64,000 bases of DNA from Pseudofabraea citricarpa (taxonomy: Eukaryota > Ascomycota > Leotiomycetes > Helotiales > Dermateaceae), in NCBI GenBank assembly GCA_029641185.1, contig JAPWGK010000003.1:1054001-1118000 (forward strand), written 5' to 3'. The position numbers were made by a program, and so were the translations under genes. The notes below the pieces were generated by a model, which did not search any database, was not told the origin of the DNA, and was given only the letters and a program-made list of their open reading frames with translations. Every line of letters begins with the position of its first letter. Position 1 is the first letter of the stretch. This document shows positions 33,055 to 45,144 of the stretch, piece after piece.

Positions 33055-34854
33055 ATGTCCACATCGCCACACAATAGCGATCTCACCTTGAATAGTCCTC
33101 CTGCTTCCGACGATGATTCCACCACTCAATCAGTGAGTACTAGGAAGTCGAGGTCTCGAAATGGATGTTGGACTTGCAGAGGCAAAAAAGTGAGATGTGA
33201 CGAACAACGACCACACTGTTTGAGGTGTGTACGATTGGCTCGAGAATGCGATTATGCACCGCGACCAAGGAAGAAAATAGCCCGTCGTACCAAAACCCAT
33301 CCAGGACAGCAACTATTCCCATCAAATCATGATCCAACCCTTGAAGCCGTGCGGCACACGAGTGTACCAAAAGAATCATCAGACCAGCCTGAAAGGGAGA
33401 CAGAATTTCTTTCTATTATCCCAATTAGTCGTGGTGAAGTTTACGAAGATATGTGTAGTATCTCTTTGAGCTCTTTGCCAATTTTGAAGGTGTCATCTGC
33501 TTCTTCGTTGGAACTCTCTCAAGAAGACCATTCTGCTATACATCACTTCCGAACCACACTCTCCATGAATCACCATACGAAGAATCCTCGATACTCTGTA
33601 CTTTCAATCATATTTCATTTGGCAAAAGAGAGCACTATGCTTATGCATATGGTTATTGCACTGGCTGGTCGTGAGGCCACTTATTTCAGACTCGGCGATG
33701 ACGAGAGCGGGAAAGAACTCGAAACTTCAATAGAGCACTACAACATGGCAGTCCATGCAATGGTCAAAGCTGTAGAATGTACTACTGAAGAGTTTGATCT
33801 TGGAGTTATACTTGCTGCTTTATGGCTCATGATCGTGTACGAGCAAAAGTATGGGGATGGCGATGGCTCAGGTCTTTCAGATCATTTGAAAGGCACAGCG
33901 TCAATTCTGAAGCAAAGATGTCGTACTTTGATTGATCAGTCATATGCTTCGCAAGATTTGAAACTCATAGATGATTCCGAAACTCTACAAGAAGATCAGA
34001 ATCGAGGAAGCATAGCTGCCACTTTCGCCGCGCGAATGATGGTATGGCTTAGTGCTTTGGATGCTGGCGCCGCTTCCTACGGAATTGGTGGACATGTCAA
34101 CAGTTCCATCGTGGAGCTGTTAGGACAATGTGCAGATGCCGATAATAAGTCGCCACTGGATGGGTTTGCCATACTGCATCGCTACTCGCGTCCACTGTTT
34201 AGAATGATATGGGGAGAATCATACCCGCAGAGCGAGATTCTAGATGACCTCCAGAACCAGGAGATTTATAATCTGTATGGTGAATGTTTCCAACTAAGGT
34301 ACATGGTAGCTCGTCTGGCAGCTTTGTTTCGCCAGGATGAAGCCAAGGCCCATGAGAGATCAGCTTCGGTGTGCCAAGCTCTTGAGTTGGTTGGAAGGAG
34401 ATACTCCGAGCTTTTGGAATCTTCAAGGCTCTTAAAATTCAAAGATCGCACTGGGGAGAGGTTGGTTTCAAACATACTTTCTATCGTTCCTCACTACCAC
34501 GCTGCTACGCTCGAGTACTATCGTGTTGTAAGGGCAGGTAAACCACTGAACCAAAAGCAGCAGTCTGCTTTGAAGGCTATCATTGCTTTAGCATTTCAGG
34601 GATACAAGAATGACGGCGATAGAGCAATGCTACGAATTCCGTGGCCGTTGTTTATTGCGGGGGTTGAGACTGACGATATGGTTCATCGTGAGTGGATTTT
34701 AAACCGAATTCAGGATCTTGGTCGCTATGGAAGAAATTATCGAAGAGCGTTTAAAGTTTTGAAAGCTGCCATCAACGAGCAAGAGAGTGCAGGAAAACAG
34801 GTAGATATTCTTCAGCTATTGGAGTCAGGCTCGTTTGAGAGATTTGTAATCTAA
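33055..34854 (+). CDS. Zn(II)2Cys6 transcription factor
   Basis: Single exon, 599 residues. The binuclear zinc cluster is at residues 38-65 with C38-x2-C41-x6-C48-x6-C55-x2-C58-x6-C65, followed by a basic linker (PRPRKKIARRTK). The remaining 500 residues form a helical fungal-specific activation and regulatory domain of the Fungal_trans_2 kind (HFRTTLSMNHH..., DHLKGTASILKQR). It is nuclear and binds CGG half sites as a dimer. It sits in the middle of the aromatic gene set, and its promoter and that of the permease at 35286 share the GGTCGGCTA motif. It is therefore probably the pathway-specific activator. Confidence 0.95.
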   Translation: MSTSPHNSDLTLNSPPASDDDSTTQSVSTRKSRSRNGCWTCRGKKVRCDEQRPHCLRCVRLARECDYAPRPRKKIARRTKTHPGQQLFPSNHDPTLEAVRHTSVPKESSDQPERETEFLSIIPISRGEVYEDMCSISLSSLPILKVSSASSLELSQEDHSAIHHFRTTLSMNHHTKNPRYSVLSIIFHLAKESTMLMHMVIALAGREATYFRLGDDESGKELETSIEHYNMAVHAMVKAVECTTEEFDLGVILAALWLMIVYEQKYGDGDGSGLSDHLKGTASILKQRCRTLIDQSYASQDLKLIDDSETLQEDQNRGSIAATFAARMMVWLSALDAGAASYGIGGHVNSSIVELLGQCADADNKSPLDGFAILHRYSRPLFRMIWGESYPQSEILDDLQNQEIYNLYGECFQLRYMVARLAALFRQDEAKAHERSASVCQALELVGRRYSELLESSRLLKFKDRTGERLVSNILSIVPHYHAATLEYYRVVRAGKPLNQKQQSALKAIIALAFQGYKNDGDRAMLRIPWPLFIAGVETDDMVHREWILNRIQDLGRYGRNYRRAFKVLKAAINEQESAGKQVDILQLLESGSFERFVI

Positions 34855-35285
34855 TTCGGTTCTGGTAATATCTCTTGTAAATTAGTTATTTCACAAAAGT
34901 CGAGTTGCATCTATACTTATGTACTACACTTAGAAGTCATGCATCTAGAATTTGATAACTGAATGTGGCAGTGGGGAACCTGCCTCAGATGAGGACGAAG
35001 GTCCCCTCGCCACTTTGTGGCCCCGCTTGGCAACTGAAAAGTGATAGGCAGTTTCTCGATGCAACATGGCAAGGGGTATGTGGATATATGTAATCAGGTG
35101 TATAATATAGATAACGGTCGGCTACCGGTCGGTTAGACAGAACAATCTCGACCCACTTATCTTGCAATCAGTGTTATCTTCCCATAAGATATGGGGTATC
35201 AAAAAAATGATGCCAAGTTAGATGAAGAAGTTGATATAAAGTTGCAGCAGAGAACAAAGTTTCTGCCACCACCATCAATCCAGTC
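34855..35285. promoter_or_regulatory. Promoter of MFS permease with GGTCGG direct repeat
   Basis: This region contains the 3' UTR of the regulator and the promoter of the permease. A direct repeat of the same motif seen beside the regulator occurs here: GGTCGGCTA at 35116-35124 and GGTCGGTTA at 35127-35135, separated by CC, about 150 bp before the ATG. No gene is seen. Confidence 0.6.
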
Positions 35286-37104
35286 ATGTCTGCCATTCAA
35301 GAAAAAACTTCAACCAATGCAATGGGTACGGCAATAGACTCCAAGAATGAACACGTTCTTGATGTTGGGATGGAGGAGGCCGATGACATTTTGAAAGAAA
35401 TTGGCAATACCGATGTTCTCAATGAGCCTCTTTCCCCTGCTGAGGACCGTCGGATTCTATGCAAGATTGATATGTGGTAAGTATGATTGACAGAGATTGA
35501 AATTCTTTCGAGTCTAAAGCTGACATGTTTTAGTCTAATCCCAGTGCTACTTATATCCTACCTATTTCAATTTTTGGATAAGTCAGCAATGGGCTACACG
35601 TCAATTTTGGGCCTTCGCACCGACCTTCATTTAGTTGGACAGCAATATGCTTGGGCATCGAGCATGTTTTATTTTGGGTATCTTGCAGCCTCGTATGGTG
35701 CATCACTACTCATGATTCGTCTACCTGTCGGCAAATTTTTGGCTGGTTCCGTGTAAGAATTTCCGATGCTGAAAGCCCCCGCCAAACTGACAATGATTTT
35801 CCAGATGTTTGTGGTCAGCTATTCTGATGTGTACTGCTGCATGCACAAATGCTTCTGGGCTGCTCGCCACTCGATTTTTCTTAGGCTTCATGGAAGCTGC
35901 TGTGGCCCCCGGATTCAGTATAATTACGGGAATGTGGTATAAAAGATCTGAACAACCTCTGAGACACGGTGCCTGGTTCATGGGAAATGTTCTCTCGGGG
36001 TTGTTTGGTGGGGTTTTAGCTTATGCTATGGGTCATATCCACACTATTGCTCCCTGGAGAGTAAGTTGAAAGCATATTGTTGATGATTTATGTACTAATC
36101 TGTACATAGGCTGTGTTTCTACTCTTTGGCGGTGTTACATTAGCTTGGGCGATAACGCTTTTCTTTCTCCTTCCAGACACACCGATGACAGCATGGTTTC
36201 TCTCTAAGAAAGATCGTGTGTTAGCAGTTGAACGGGTACAAGAAAACATGACTGGTATTAAGAGTCACAAGTGGAAGAAGTATCAGGTGGTCGAGGCCCT
36301 TACTGACCCAAAGTCTTGGTTACTGGTTCTCATTCAACTTTCGTGCAACATCCCAAATGGTGGAATCACTGGTGTACGTTTCAAAGATATCTCATTAGTG
36401 AGTATACTGACTCCATACTATAGTTCGGCTCGATCGTGATCAAGGGTCTCGGATTCTCAACTTTCAACACGCTTCTCGTACAAATGGTCGGCGTCGGCTT
36501 TCAACTCATCTATGTTCTTATGGCTACTGGTGGGAGCACATTATTCAAGAACACTCGCACTTACTGGATGGCGTTGATGCTGGCTATCGCACTGAGCGGA
36601 ACTGTTATGATTCGCGAAATCCCTGACTCTAATATCTGGGGCCGATTCATGGGATACTGCGTTCTGATTGCTTTCTCGGCCAATTTCCCCATGGTTCTTA
36701 CCATGTCAGCTGGTAACATTGGTGGATTCACAAAGAAGACAACTGTCAATGCTATGGTAACCTAAAACATATCTTACTTCCTTCCAAACCAAAATACTGA
36801 TCACGACTAGATCTTTCTCGCTTATTGCGTTGGCAATATAATCGGACCTCAATTGTTCTTCGAAGATGAATCGCCGCGCTACGATTCCGCATTTCAGGCG
36901 ATGTTAATTTGCTTTGCTGCTGGAATTGGTTTCTGCTTTTTGCTCCGTTTTTATCTTATTTGGGAGAACAAGAAGAGGGATCGTACCAGCGCGGCAGCAG
37001 GCATCACTGTGGTTCAAATTGATGGCCTGCAAGTATCTGACGCTGTGTTAAGTCTGATGGACAAGACTGACAAGGAGCTTATCCAGTTTAGATACGTATA
37101 TTAA
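35286..37104 (+). CDS. MFS permease, DAL5/TNA1 (anion:cation symporter) family
   Basis: Exons 35286..35476, 35534..35752, 35805..36060, 36110..36373, 36424..36756 and 36811..37104 give 518 residues with about 12 membrane helices. Motifs follow the allantoate/nicotinate permease family: LDKSAMGYTSILGLRTDLHL (helix 1 and loop), QYAWASSMFYFGY, RFFLGFMEAAVAPGF, FLLPDTPMTAWFL, TKKTTVNAM and a cytosolic C-terminus ending FRYVY. The FRY(V)(x) ending is typical of this group. These proteins import small organic anions (allantoate, nicotinate, pantothenate, tartrate, aromatic acids) with protons. Within this cluster it is a candidate importer of the aromatic substrate. The promoter carries the GGTCGG direct repeat. 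Confidence 0.93.
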
Positions 37105-39080
37105 TCTAGTATACTAACATGTCATATATATAATCGAGGCCGTACCAAATTTGAAATCCTAGTCCTTAATTAAGCATATGTTTATCTTATACTGACTTCT
37201 ACTTCTTCCATCATGATATTATATTATAATATTATAATTCGCTTGCTTCGATAGGCAGTTGCGCTACCTAAAGTGGATAATATAAGAGCCAACTTGAAGA
37301 GAAAGAGAATCGAGTGGGTTATTGTTCTTTGGTGGTGGAGCGGACACTCCTCTATAAACCCGTGGCCTGCTATGAATTTTACACTTGTAAGGAAATCATT
37401 CAATGCTCTCGCAAACTTTCAACCTCGGGGGCTGTAACGCATGTTTATATATTGCGAACTTTTAGGCGGCCCGTTGGTGTGTGCTCATGTGTTATTTTAC
37501 CTATTTAAAAGCGTTGAAATTAACTCGTAGCCGCTTAACCATTACACCAGAGATTAATGTGTTTATTAACTGCTTTTTCACTTCGGTCGGTAAACATAGT
37601 CCCATGATTATGAGCTCTAGCACGTGATAGAGCGTACTACAGGTGACTACCTAAATAGGCAACTATAGTTTCTCTTGATTTTAGACTCATTTCGATTGGT
37701 TAATATATGTTAGAAAAATGCAAGGCTAAACTTAAATTAAACAGTAAAAATAGTTATACTCCGCAGTTACATGCAGATAAGTCCAAACTCAACAAAGCGG
37801 AATTAAAAGCTTTACTAGTACTAAACATCGAAAACCATAGTTTTTGTGTTATGACTCACCCGATAAGGCACGTGATCTTATATAGCTCTATATTCTCTTT
37901 GCTGGATGCGTAGCCAACTATAAAGTCAGAAAGTTCTTACGATCACTCCTAAATAAACCGTGCGTCAATTGATTTTCCTACCTTGTAGTGATCCGTAAAA
38001 TTATAAGTCAAGAATAACCTCAATCACCTCCTTTAGATGTGTATCGACAGAAGTTAAAAGGGAATGTTGTTTAGATGGATAAACGAATAGATTCTCCTCT
38101 ATGAAAACCTTTCATATTTCTCCAATTCTGTTTATCTGAAATCCACTTGTCATAGAAATGAAGCCAAGCCTTCTGAAATGGCTATTGTAGCCGAAGGGAA
38201 TCCGATTTTTTTTTACGAGACGCATAGCAACGGACGCTGGACCAAAACGAGACGGATTTTTCATCCCACTTTTCAGGTTGAAGCCCGATAGTCAAAAGCA
38301 TTAGCAACTTTCATGAAAGCAAAACATTGAAACTAATATATTGGTACTTCAGTGGGAATATTGAGTCTGGACAAGTCTTAGATTTGAGGATCGAGACTTC
38401 GGAATAATGACCCTTCGGCCGAGGATACCCCGGATGTCTTGCCCGTTGTATCTCACGTGATTGTGCACAAGATCTCTAAGATCTCTAAGACCTCTAAGAA
38501 ACTAAGAACGCAGCCTTTAAAGTTCAACTTCTGAATATCCTCAGCATTGCCTTTCTAGGACAAGAAACACTCACAAGTCACACGGCATCTAGGGCAAGAG
38601 ATCATATCACAGACCAGCATCAACCATGAGTCGTACAAAATCATCACAGCTCAACAATCCAGCACGATAACGGACCTGGCCGCGCCAAGCATTGTCGGCA
38701 TCCTGCCCACTGTTCTGTGCATTCTCCTGCAAGGGCGACACTATTCTGGACTTCAATTAGATATTATTGGAGACCCGATATTGATATCGGCTGATGAAAG
38801 CTGGTTAGCACTTAGTCTAGAGCACAAAGCACGAGAATGACTGGCTGATGGAAAACAGCAACGGCCGGGTTTCGGGCAACGTTACCACGACGATCGTCTG
38901 TTTGCCGGCATCGTTATCTAGACGGCACTTCCGTCTTGGCGAGTAAAAATGAGTTCATTAGGGACGTAAGTTCTTCTGATTCTGAAGAAGATCTGTTCCG
39001 CAAATTCGTGTTACTGGTTGGGATATTCGAATTTGGACTGATAAAGAGACAGAGAAATCGATCCTTTGCTCTCAGCAGAC
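37105..39080. other. Two-kb intergenic region between the two permeases
   Basis: No protein gene seen. The first 200 bp are AT-rich. One more match to the cluster motif, GGTCGGTAA, lies at 37585-37593. Stretches at about 37240-37275 and 37515-37555 resemble tRNA D-arm sequences on the minus strand but do not fold to a full tRNA. Repeated AAGATCTCT/AAGACCTCT units occur at about 38468-38498. A small relic with an ATG at 38626 quickly meets stops. The region before 39081 is the permease promoter. Confidence 0.5.
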
Positions 39081-40840
39081 ATGGCTAGTCCGCGCACTTC
39101 CAAGGACATGGCGGTTGACGATACCAAAGTAGATGCTTCGGCTTCCGTATCTTCAGTAGTGGATGCTGCTGAAGAAGCCTTTGCAAAAAAGGTTTTACGA
39201 AAAATCGACTTGCGATTACTACCAATCCTGTTTATCACTTTCAACTTCAACTTCATCGATAAGACAATTCTATCAAGCGCTTCGGTATTTGGTCTTTCAA
39301 AAGATACAGTAAATACCCAAGAGATGGACTAATCCTAAAAAACAATCGCTAACTTTGCATAGCATCTTGTTGGAGACCAGTACAGCTGGGTTTCCAGCCT
39401 GTTCTATTTCGGGTATTTCTTTTGGGAATACCCTACCACCATTTTGATTCAAAAGTTGCCCATCGGAAAATATATCGCAGCAGATATCATTTGCTGGGGA
39501 GCAATTGTTGGTGAGTTGAACGCTTTTTTGTTTACACAACAGCTAACAGTTTCATAGCATCGACAGCCGCATGCAAGAACTATGGCGGCTTGATCACAGT
39601 TCGGTTCTTTACTGGTGTTGTTGAGGCCACCATTTCTCCTGCATTTCTGTATATTACCGCTATGTGGTATACCAGAGATGAGATGCCTTCTCGAATGGGT
39701 ATGTGGTATGCTGGTAACTCCTTCGGTGGAGCTGTCGCAAGTGTGTTGTCCTATGCCATTGGTCACATAGACAATGTTCTGAGCCCTTGGCAGTGGCTTT
39801 ATATTGTAAGTTGTTTGTATGAGTCGCATTAGATGACAATTAACATTTTATAGATTTTTGGAGTGGCCACCTCTATCTGGGGAGTTATTGTCCTTATATT
39901 TATGCCAGATACCATTGCGACCGCGAAGTTTCTTACAGAGGATGAAAGACACTGTGCAAAAGAACGGGTTGCTAAACGTGGTGCTGGTGTGACCATGTCT
40001 ATCAAAAACGAATGGAGATTTGACCAAGTAAAGGAATGTCTTATCGACCCAAAGACTTGGTTCTTTTTCTCCATCTCTCTACTCACTCAAGTAAGTCACA
40101 TGATATCACTTCAAATGGTCTTTTGTCTGACAGCACTAGATGCCCAACGGAGGTACCCAAAGTTTCGCAAATCTTGTATTGAAAGGTTTCGGTTTCTCGA
40201 GTCTGGAATCCACACTTGTCGGGCTTCCTGCTTCGTTCATATCCTTCTCTTGTATCCTGATAACTGGATGGCTTGCGTCCAAATACCAAAATATCACGAC
40301 TATCTTGATCTCGACAATTATTATCCCTCCCGTTGTCGGAGCGGCTCTTATGAATTGGGCATCACAGAATGGAGTCAAGCTGCTCGGATATTACCTTCTA
40401 GGATTTGCTCATGGTGCTATCCCCCTCACCATGAGTCTCATCGGTTCCAACACCAAAGGAATCACAAAGAAAATGACTATGACCGCCATCATGTTCATCG
40501 CGTTCTGCTCTGGAAACATGTGAGTATTTGGTAGCATCGTTTATAAAGATGACTTACTGACTTAATTAGTGCTGGACCTCAACTTTTCAAGAAAGCAGAA
40601 GCCCCACATTACCCAACCGCTTTCAAGGCTATTCTCATTTGCTACGCCCTTGCATCACTCGCTAGTTTGGGACTGAGATTTTATCTGATATGGGTCAACA
40701 AGCGACGTGATGCTAGTGAGGCTATCGAAGCATCTGGAACGGGCACTGCGGCGGCTCCTTTCCCTGGTGCTACTGTCGCAGATATGGACTATGAAGATAT
40801 TACTGATTATAACACTGTTGGCTTCAGATACAGGTTGTAA
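39081..40840 (+). CDS. MFS permease, DAL5/TNA1 family (second copy)
   Basis: Exons 39081..39308, 39363..39510, 39558..39805, 39854..40090, 40140..40519 and 40570..40840 give 503 residues and about 12 helices. Motifs: FNFIDKTILSSASVFGL, QYSWVSSLFYFGYFFWEYPT, RFFTGVVEATISPAF, FMPDTIATAKFL, GITKKMTMTAIMF, and the family C-terminus FRYRL. It is the same family as the permease at 35286 but clearly diverged, so this is not a recent duplication; WEYPT is the form usual in allantoate-permease relatives. It probably imports a different intermediate or the free acid as opposed to the conjugate; that split is inference. Confidence 0.93.
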
Positions 40841-41489
40841 GGTGTGTCGAGGTTGTTGAAAATTAGATCCAAATTTGCTGGCATTGATATTATACGGATT
40901 TTACGAGACAACAGCAACTTAACGGGATATTTGCATTAGATTAATCAATTACATATTATACCACGCAGATGACTTGTTCGAGACTAAAGATTGGCAAATA
41001 ATGAGTGCTTCAATTATCTCTAAAAGAATTTGACTTCGAGCGTAGCAAATATCTCTTTACTAAAAAGGTAAACCAAGCATAATTCCAACTATTCTAAATC
41101 GCATGATTTTCAGCTTTCCCAAACCCGTACCTTTCTTGTCTGTTGCTTCAATTTAGAAATGACCGAACGAATCACGTACTGCTTGCTGTCTGGAAGTACG
41201 CAACTATACAAAAGCAGTGAAAGTTTAGCAAAAAGCCACCAAATATTCATGTCGGCAACGATTTATGCATTAAACCCACTTGGGATAATCATTCTTCCAC
41301 CCCAGCTCCTCAATGATGTCCCACCAAGCACCCCGCATCCGAGGGAAATGCCCCGCACCCCACATGTCATGACATGGTAACGGATGACGGCAATCATGAT
41401 TGCCATATATATCAACACGTCTGAGCTGAACGTTTGTGGCACGTTGATCGTTTAGATCTAGTAACACTGTCTTGCAACGAAGACTAAAA
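40841..41489. other. Intergenic region, promoter of the dioxygenase
   Basis: AT-rich 3' UTR of the permease followed by the dioxygenase promoter. An ACGTTTGTGGCACGTT stretch at about 41429-41444 contains two ACGTT half sites. There is no GGTCGG motif and no gene. Confidence 0.45.
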
Positions 41490-42548
41490 ATGTCACCGTC
41501 AGCATCACCTCCCAAAATCAACCTCAAGCGCATAGCGCATGTCTACTACACACACAAGAACCTTAAGCGGGCACATGATTTCCTTCTGGACTTCGGCTTC
41601 AGCGTCGTGCAACAAAGCGAGGACAAGATTTATTATCGCGGATACGGAACCGAACCTTTTCTCTACTGTGCGACCAGCGGTCCGGAAGACAAGTTCGGCG
41701 GAACGGGATGGGTTGTAGACTCTCTCGAAGATCTGCAGGTCGCTTCGGAAACACTTCCAAACGCGACACCGATCCATGATTCTGATGCTCCTGGTGGCGG
41801 AAAACGAGTCACATTCTACGAGCCAGTGGACAATTGTCCTTTTCATTTAGTCTACGATCAGCAGGCTGTGGAAATGACCGAGACTTTCCCAGAGCTGGAG
41901 TATAATTTCCCCACGTCCAAACATCGAGCTGTGAATAAGACGCAGCGTTTCAACAAGGGGCCGGCTCCGATTCATAAGCTTGGTCACTTTGGCCTCTGTC
42001 TTACAGACTACAAAAAGGCTTATGAGTTCTGGTTATCTCGGTTCAATTTCAAGCCCAGCGAGCTAGTTTACGACGAGAACACGGGCGAGGATATCACGAC
42101 ATTCTTGCATCTTGATCGAGGGAGTGAGAGAGTCGACCATCACGCTTTCTTCTTTTTCGAGGGCCCAAAATTTCACGTACATCATTCTAGCTTCGAAGTT
42201 CACGATGTCGATATCCAGATGCTGGGCCACACATGGTTGACGGAAAAGAAGTATCAAAATTGCTGGGGTGTTGGCAGGCATGTCATGGGCTCTCAAATAT
42301 TTGATTACTGGTCAGTTCATTTCATTCCATGCTAAAAGAAAAAGGTACTGAGGTCTATAGGTTTGATCCTTCAAAATTTATCCTCGAGCATTATGTGGAT
42401 GGCGATCTCGTGAATGATGAGACACCTGTAAACCGGACAAAGGCAGCTCCTGATAACTTACATGTCTGGGGTAAGCAGTTTCTTGACACTGGAGAGAAAT
42501 GTATCTAAATCATCTCTAGGTCCTGAACTCCCTCCAACATTTCTCTAA
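41490..42548 (+). CDS. Extradiol (VOC/glyoxalase-fold) ring-cleavage dioxygenase
   Basis: Exons 41490..42310, 42361..42470 and 42520..42548 give 319 residues, the length of a two-domain type I extradiol dioxygenase. The iron ligands of the 2-His-1-carboxylate triad can be placed in the C-terminal domain: H166 (HKLGHFGLCL), H231 or H232 (FHVHHSSFEVHD) and E283 (FILEHYVDGD). The C-terminal DxxxFxxEHYxDGDxV ... LHVWGPELPP is characteristic of the catechol 2,3-dioxygenase-like fungal group. The expected reaction is meta cleavage of a catechol by O2, next after the FAD monooxygenase at 29067. The last exon is only nine codons and the stop lies 29 bp before the giant element, so the gene is complete but has lost its original downstream region. 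Confidence 0.92.
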
Positions 42549-45144
42549 TAAATATTTCACTATATTATTAAAACGAGTAGAACTTCGGCATAGGTACCTA
42601 TTACCTATTACCCACCCGCCCTATAGGGCCCTATAGGTGGGTTTTCTTATTTTAAAAAAACCTACAGGTTATTTTTTAAAAAAAAAACCTACCTATAAAA
42701 CCTATAGGTAATCTATATAATTTTAGTAATCCTAAGGAAGGTTCTTAAGACTTAACAGAAGTAATAGAAAAACAGGTAATAAAACTTTAATTATTATAAG
42801 ATTATTATAATTAGATATAATAAGTATATATTCTTAGAGTTTTAGTTTTATTACTTAATAGTTCGGAATATCTCTAATACTTATTTAATAGTAATAGTAG
42901 AGAATTACTAGTCTTAGGTAACCCTAGTTCTTCTAAATTATTAGGAGAGTCTAGTAAATTAAATATATTAGGATATTATTTTATTTTTATATTAGCTTAA
43001 TATTTTATCCTAAAAATATAATTTCTTTAAATAAGAGAAAGCGTATTATTTAGATACTAAGCTTAATAGGTTCGTATTAATATCCTTTTAGTCCTAAGAG
43101 CTTATTTTAAAGTATTAGGAATATCCTTTTTATTACTAATATAAGTTATAGTTATTTTTATAATTATATCTTTTAATCTTTAATTCTTTTCCTTTAAAAC
43201 CTTATTAGAAGTTAAGCTTTATATATTTATTATAAAAGCTAATATATTAAAAGTATTATTTATTTCTAGTATATTATTATAAGTCTAATTATAATAATTA
43301 TAAATAATAATAGCTAATATAATCTTAGGGCTTAGTCTAATATAATAATAATAATAAATATCCTAGGTAATATTAAATATATATTTAAGATTAATACTAG
43401 TAACTTAAATATAAAGAAAATCTTATATTATTTTAGCTAAAATAAAAAGCTTAGTCTCTTATATAAACTAAAATTTAAGAGGCTTAAGATTAATAATAAT
43501 TATCTTAAGATTAATATTAATTATTATAAAAATATATTAATTATAAGTAAAGAAATTTACTTTTATTAAATATTAATTAGCTTTAGATAATAAGCTTATT
43601 TTATTTTTTTATTTTTACTTAATATAAAAAGTAAAAATAAGTTATTTATAAGTTTAAAGGTAATATTTAAGCTTTATAAACTTATTTATTTAGTTAAGCT
43701 TTTATATATTATTTTATATTTAGTTTTAAATAATCGCTTAAATTATTTTTTATAATAATAAATTTAATTTTTTTTATTTATTATAAAACTTAGATTTTCT
43801 AAAAAGATTTAATTTTATAAGAAGAAGTTAGGATTATATAAATTATATAAATACTCTTAAGATTTATATAAGTTTCTTAATAATATTTATAAAGTTTTAT
43901 TAATATTATATTAATATCTTATATTATAAGTATAATTTATATAATACGTAAAAATTAAATAAATATTTTACTTTTAAGTTTTAATAATATATTTTTAAGA
44001 TATTTAAAAAGCTTATTATATATACTAAAAATAAAGTTATAAGATAGGTTTTTAGCTCGACTAATAATATTAGTTAAATAATTAAATAATTTTATAAGAT
44101 TAATAAGATATTCGATCTAAGATTATTTATTTTTATTTAAATAATAGATAATATATTAATTAGTATAAGTAAACTTATTAATTATTTCTTAGAGATATAA
44201 AACTTAAATAAATATAATATAAGTAAAATTTTATTAGGTAAGAATATCTTAAATTAATTATAAAATCTATTTAATTATTAATAAATTATTTTCTTAGATA
44301 ATCCTCTTTTAAATCTTATTAAATTCTTTAATTTAATAGCCGCTTAAATTAATAAAGATAATAAGACGTTTTATCTAATATTAATTAGTATAAGATTATT
44401 ATATAACTTAGCTTAATATAATATACTTTAGTTAAAGTTATTAGAATATAAGTAATATTTATTTTATCTAGCTCTTAAAAGATATTATTATCTTCTTTTT
44501 TCTAAGATTAAATAATATTATTATTTATTAGTTTAATATAAATAATACTAAGGAGATTACTAAGAGTAAATTAAATAATATAAGCTAAGTAAGAAATTCT
44601 AGTAATTTTTTATAAGAATATAATACCTAGTAAAATTAAAAGATTAAGAGTATTATTTAACTCTTTTATTAATATAATATTATTATTAGTATTATTAGTT
44701 ATTATAATAATAATATTATCTTTAATATTAAACTTTTATAAAACTTTTATAATAATTTTTATAAGTATTTTATTAGAATAAAAACCCCTTAGATATTTAA
44801 ATCTAATAAGAAAGTATTAAAAGACTTATTTAGAGTTAATAAATATAATTATAATACCTAGAAAAAATATATAAGTTTAGCTTAACTAATAGTCTAATAT
44901 AATTAATATTTTAAATTTTAGAACCCGATTATAAAATAAAAGTTATTTAATCTTATATATACGTATTATAATATTAGTATATAAAGTTTTAGCTAATAAT
45001 ATCTTAAACTTATTATTAAGTATAAAAAAGAATTTATAAAATATAAGGTTTTTTATATAATAAAACGAAAGCTTTAAACTTAATATAAGCTTTACTAGAA
45101 ACTCTTATAATATCTTATATATAATAGCTATAATAATAGATATT

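Noticed and set aside
37235..37560. tRNA-like stretches on the minus strand (GGTAGCGCAAC and GGTGTAATGGTTAAGCGG)
   Set aside because: Only D-arm-like sequence is visible. I could not form an acceptor stem, anticodon arm and T arm around either, so at best these are tRNA-derived fragments.
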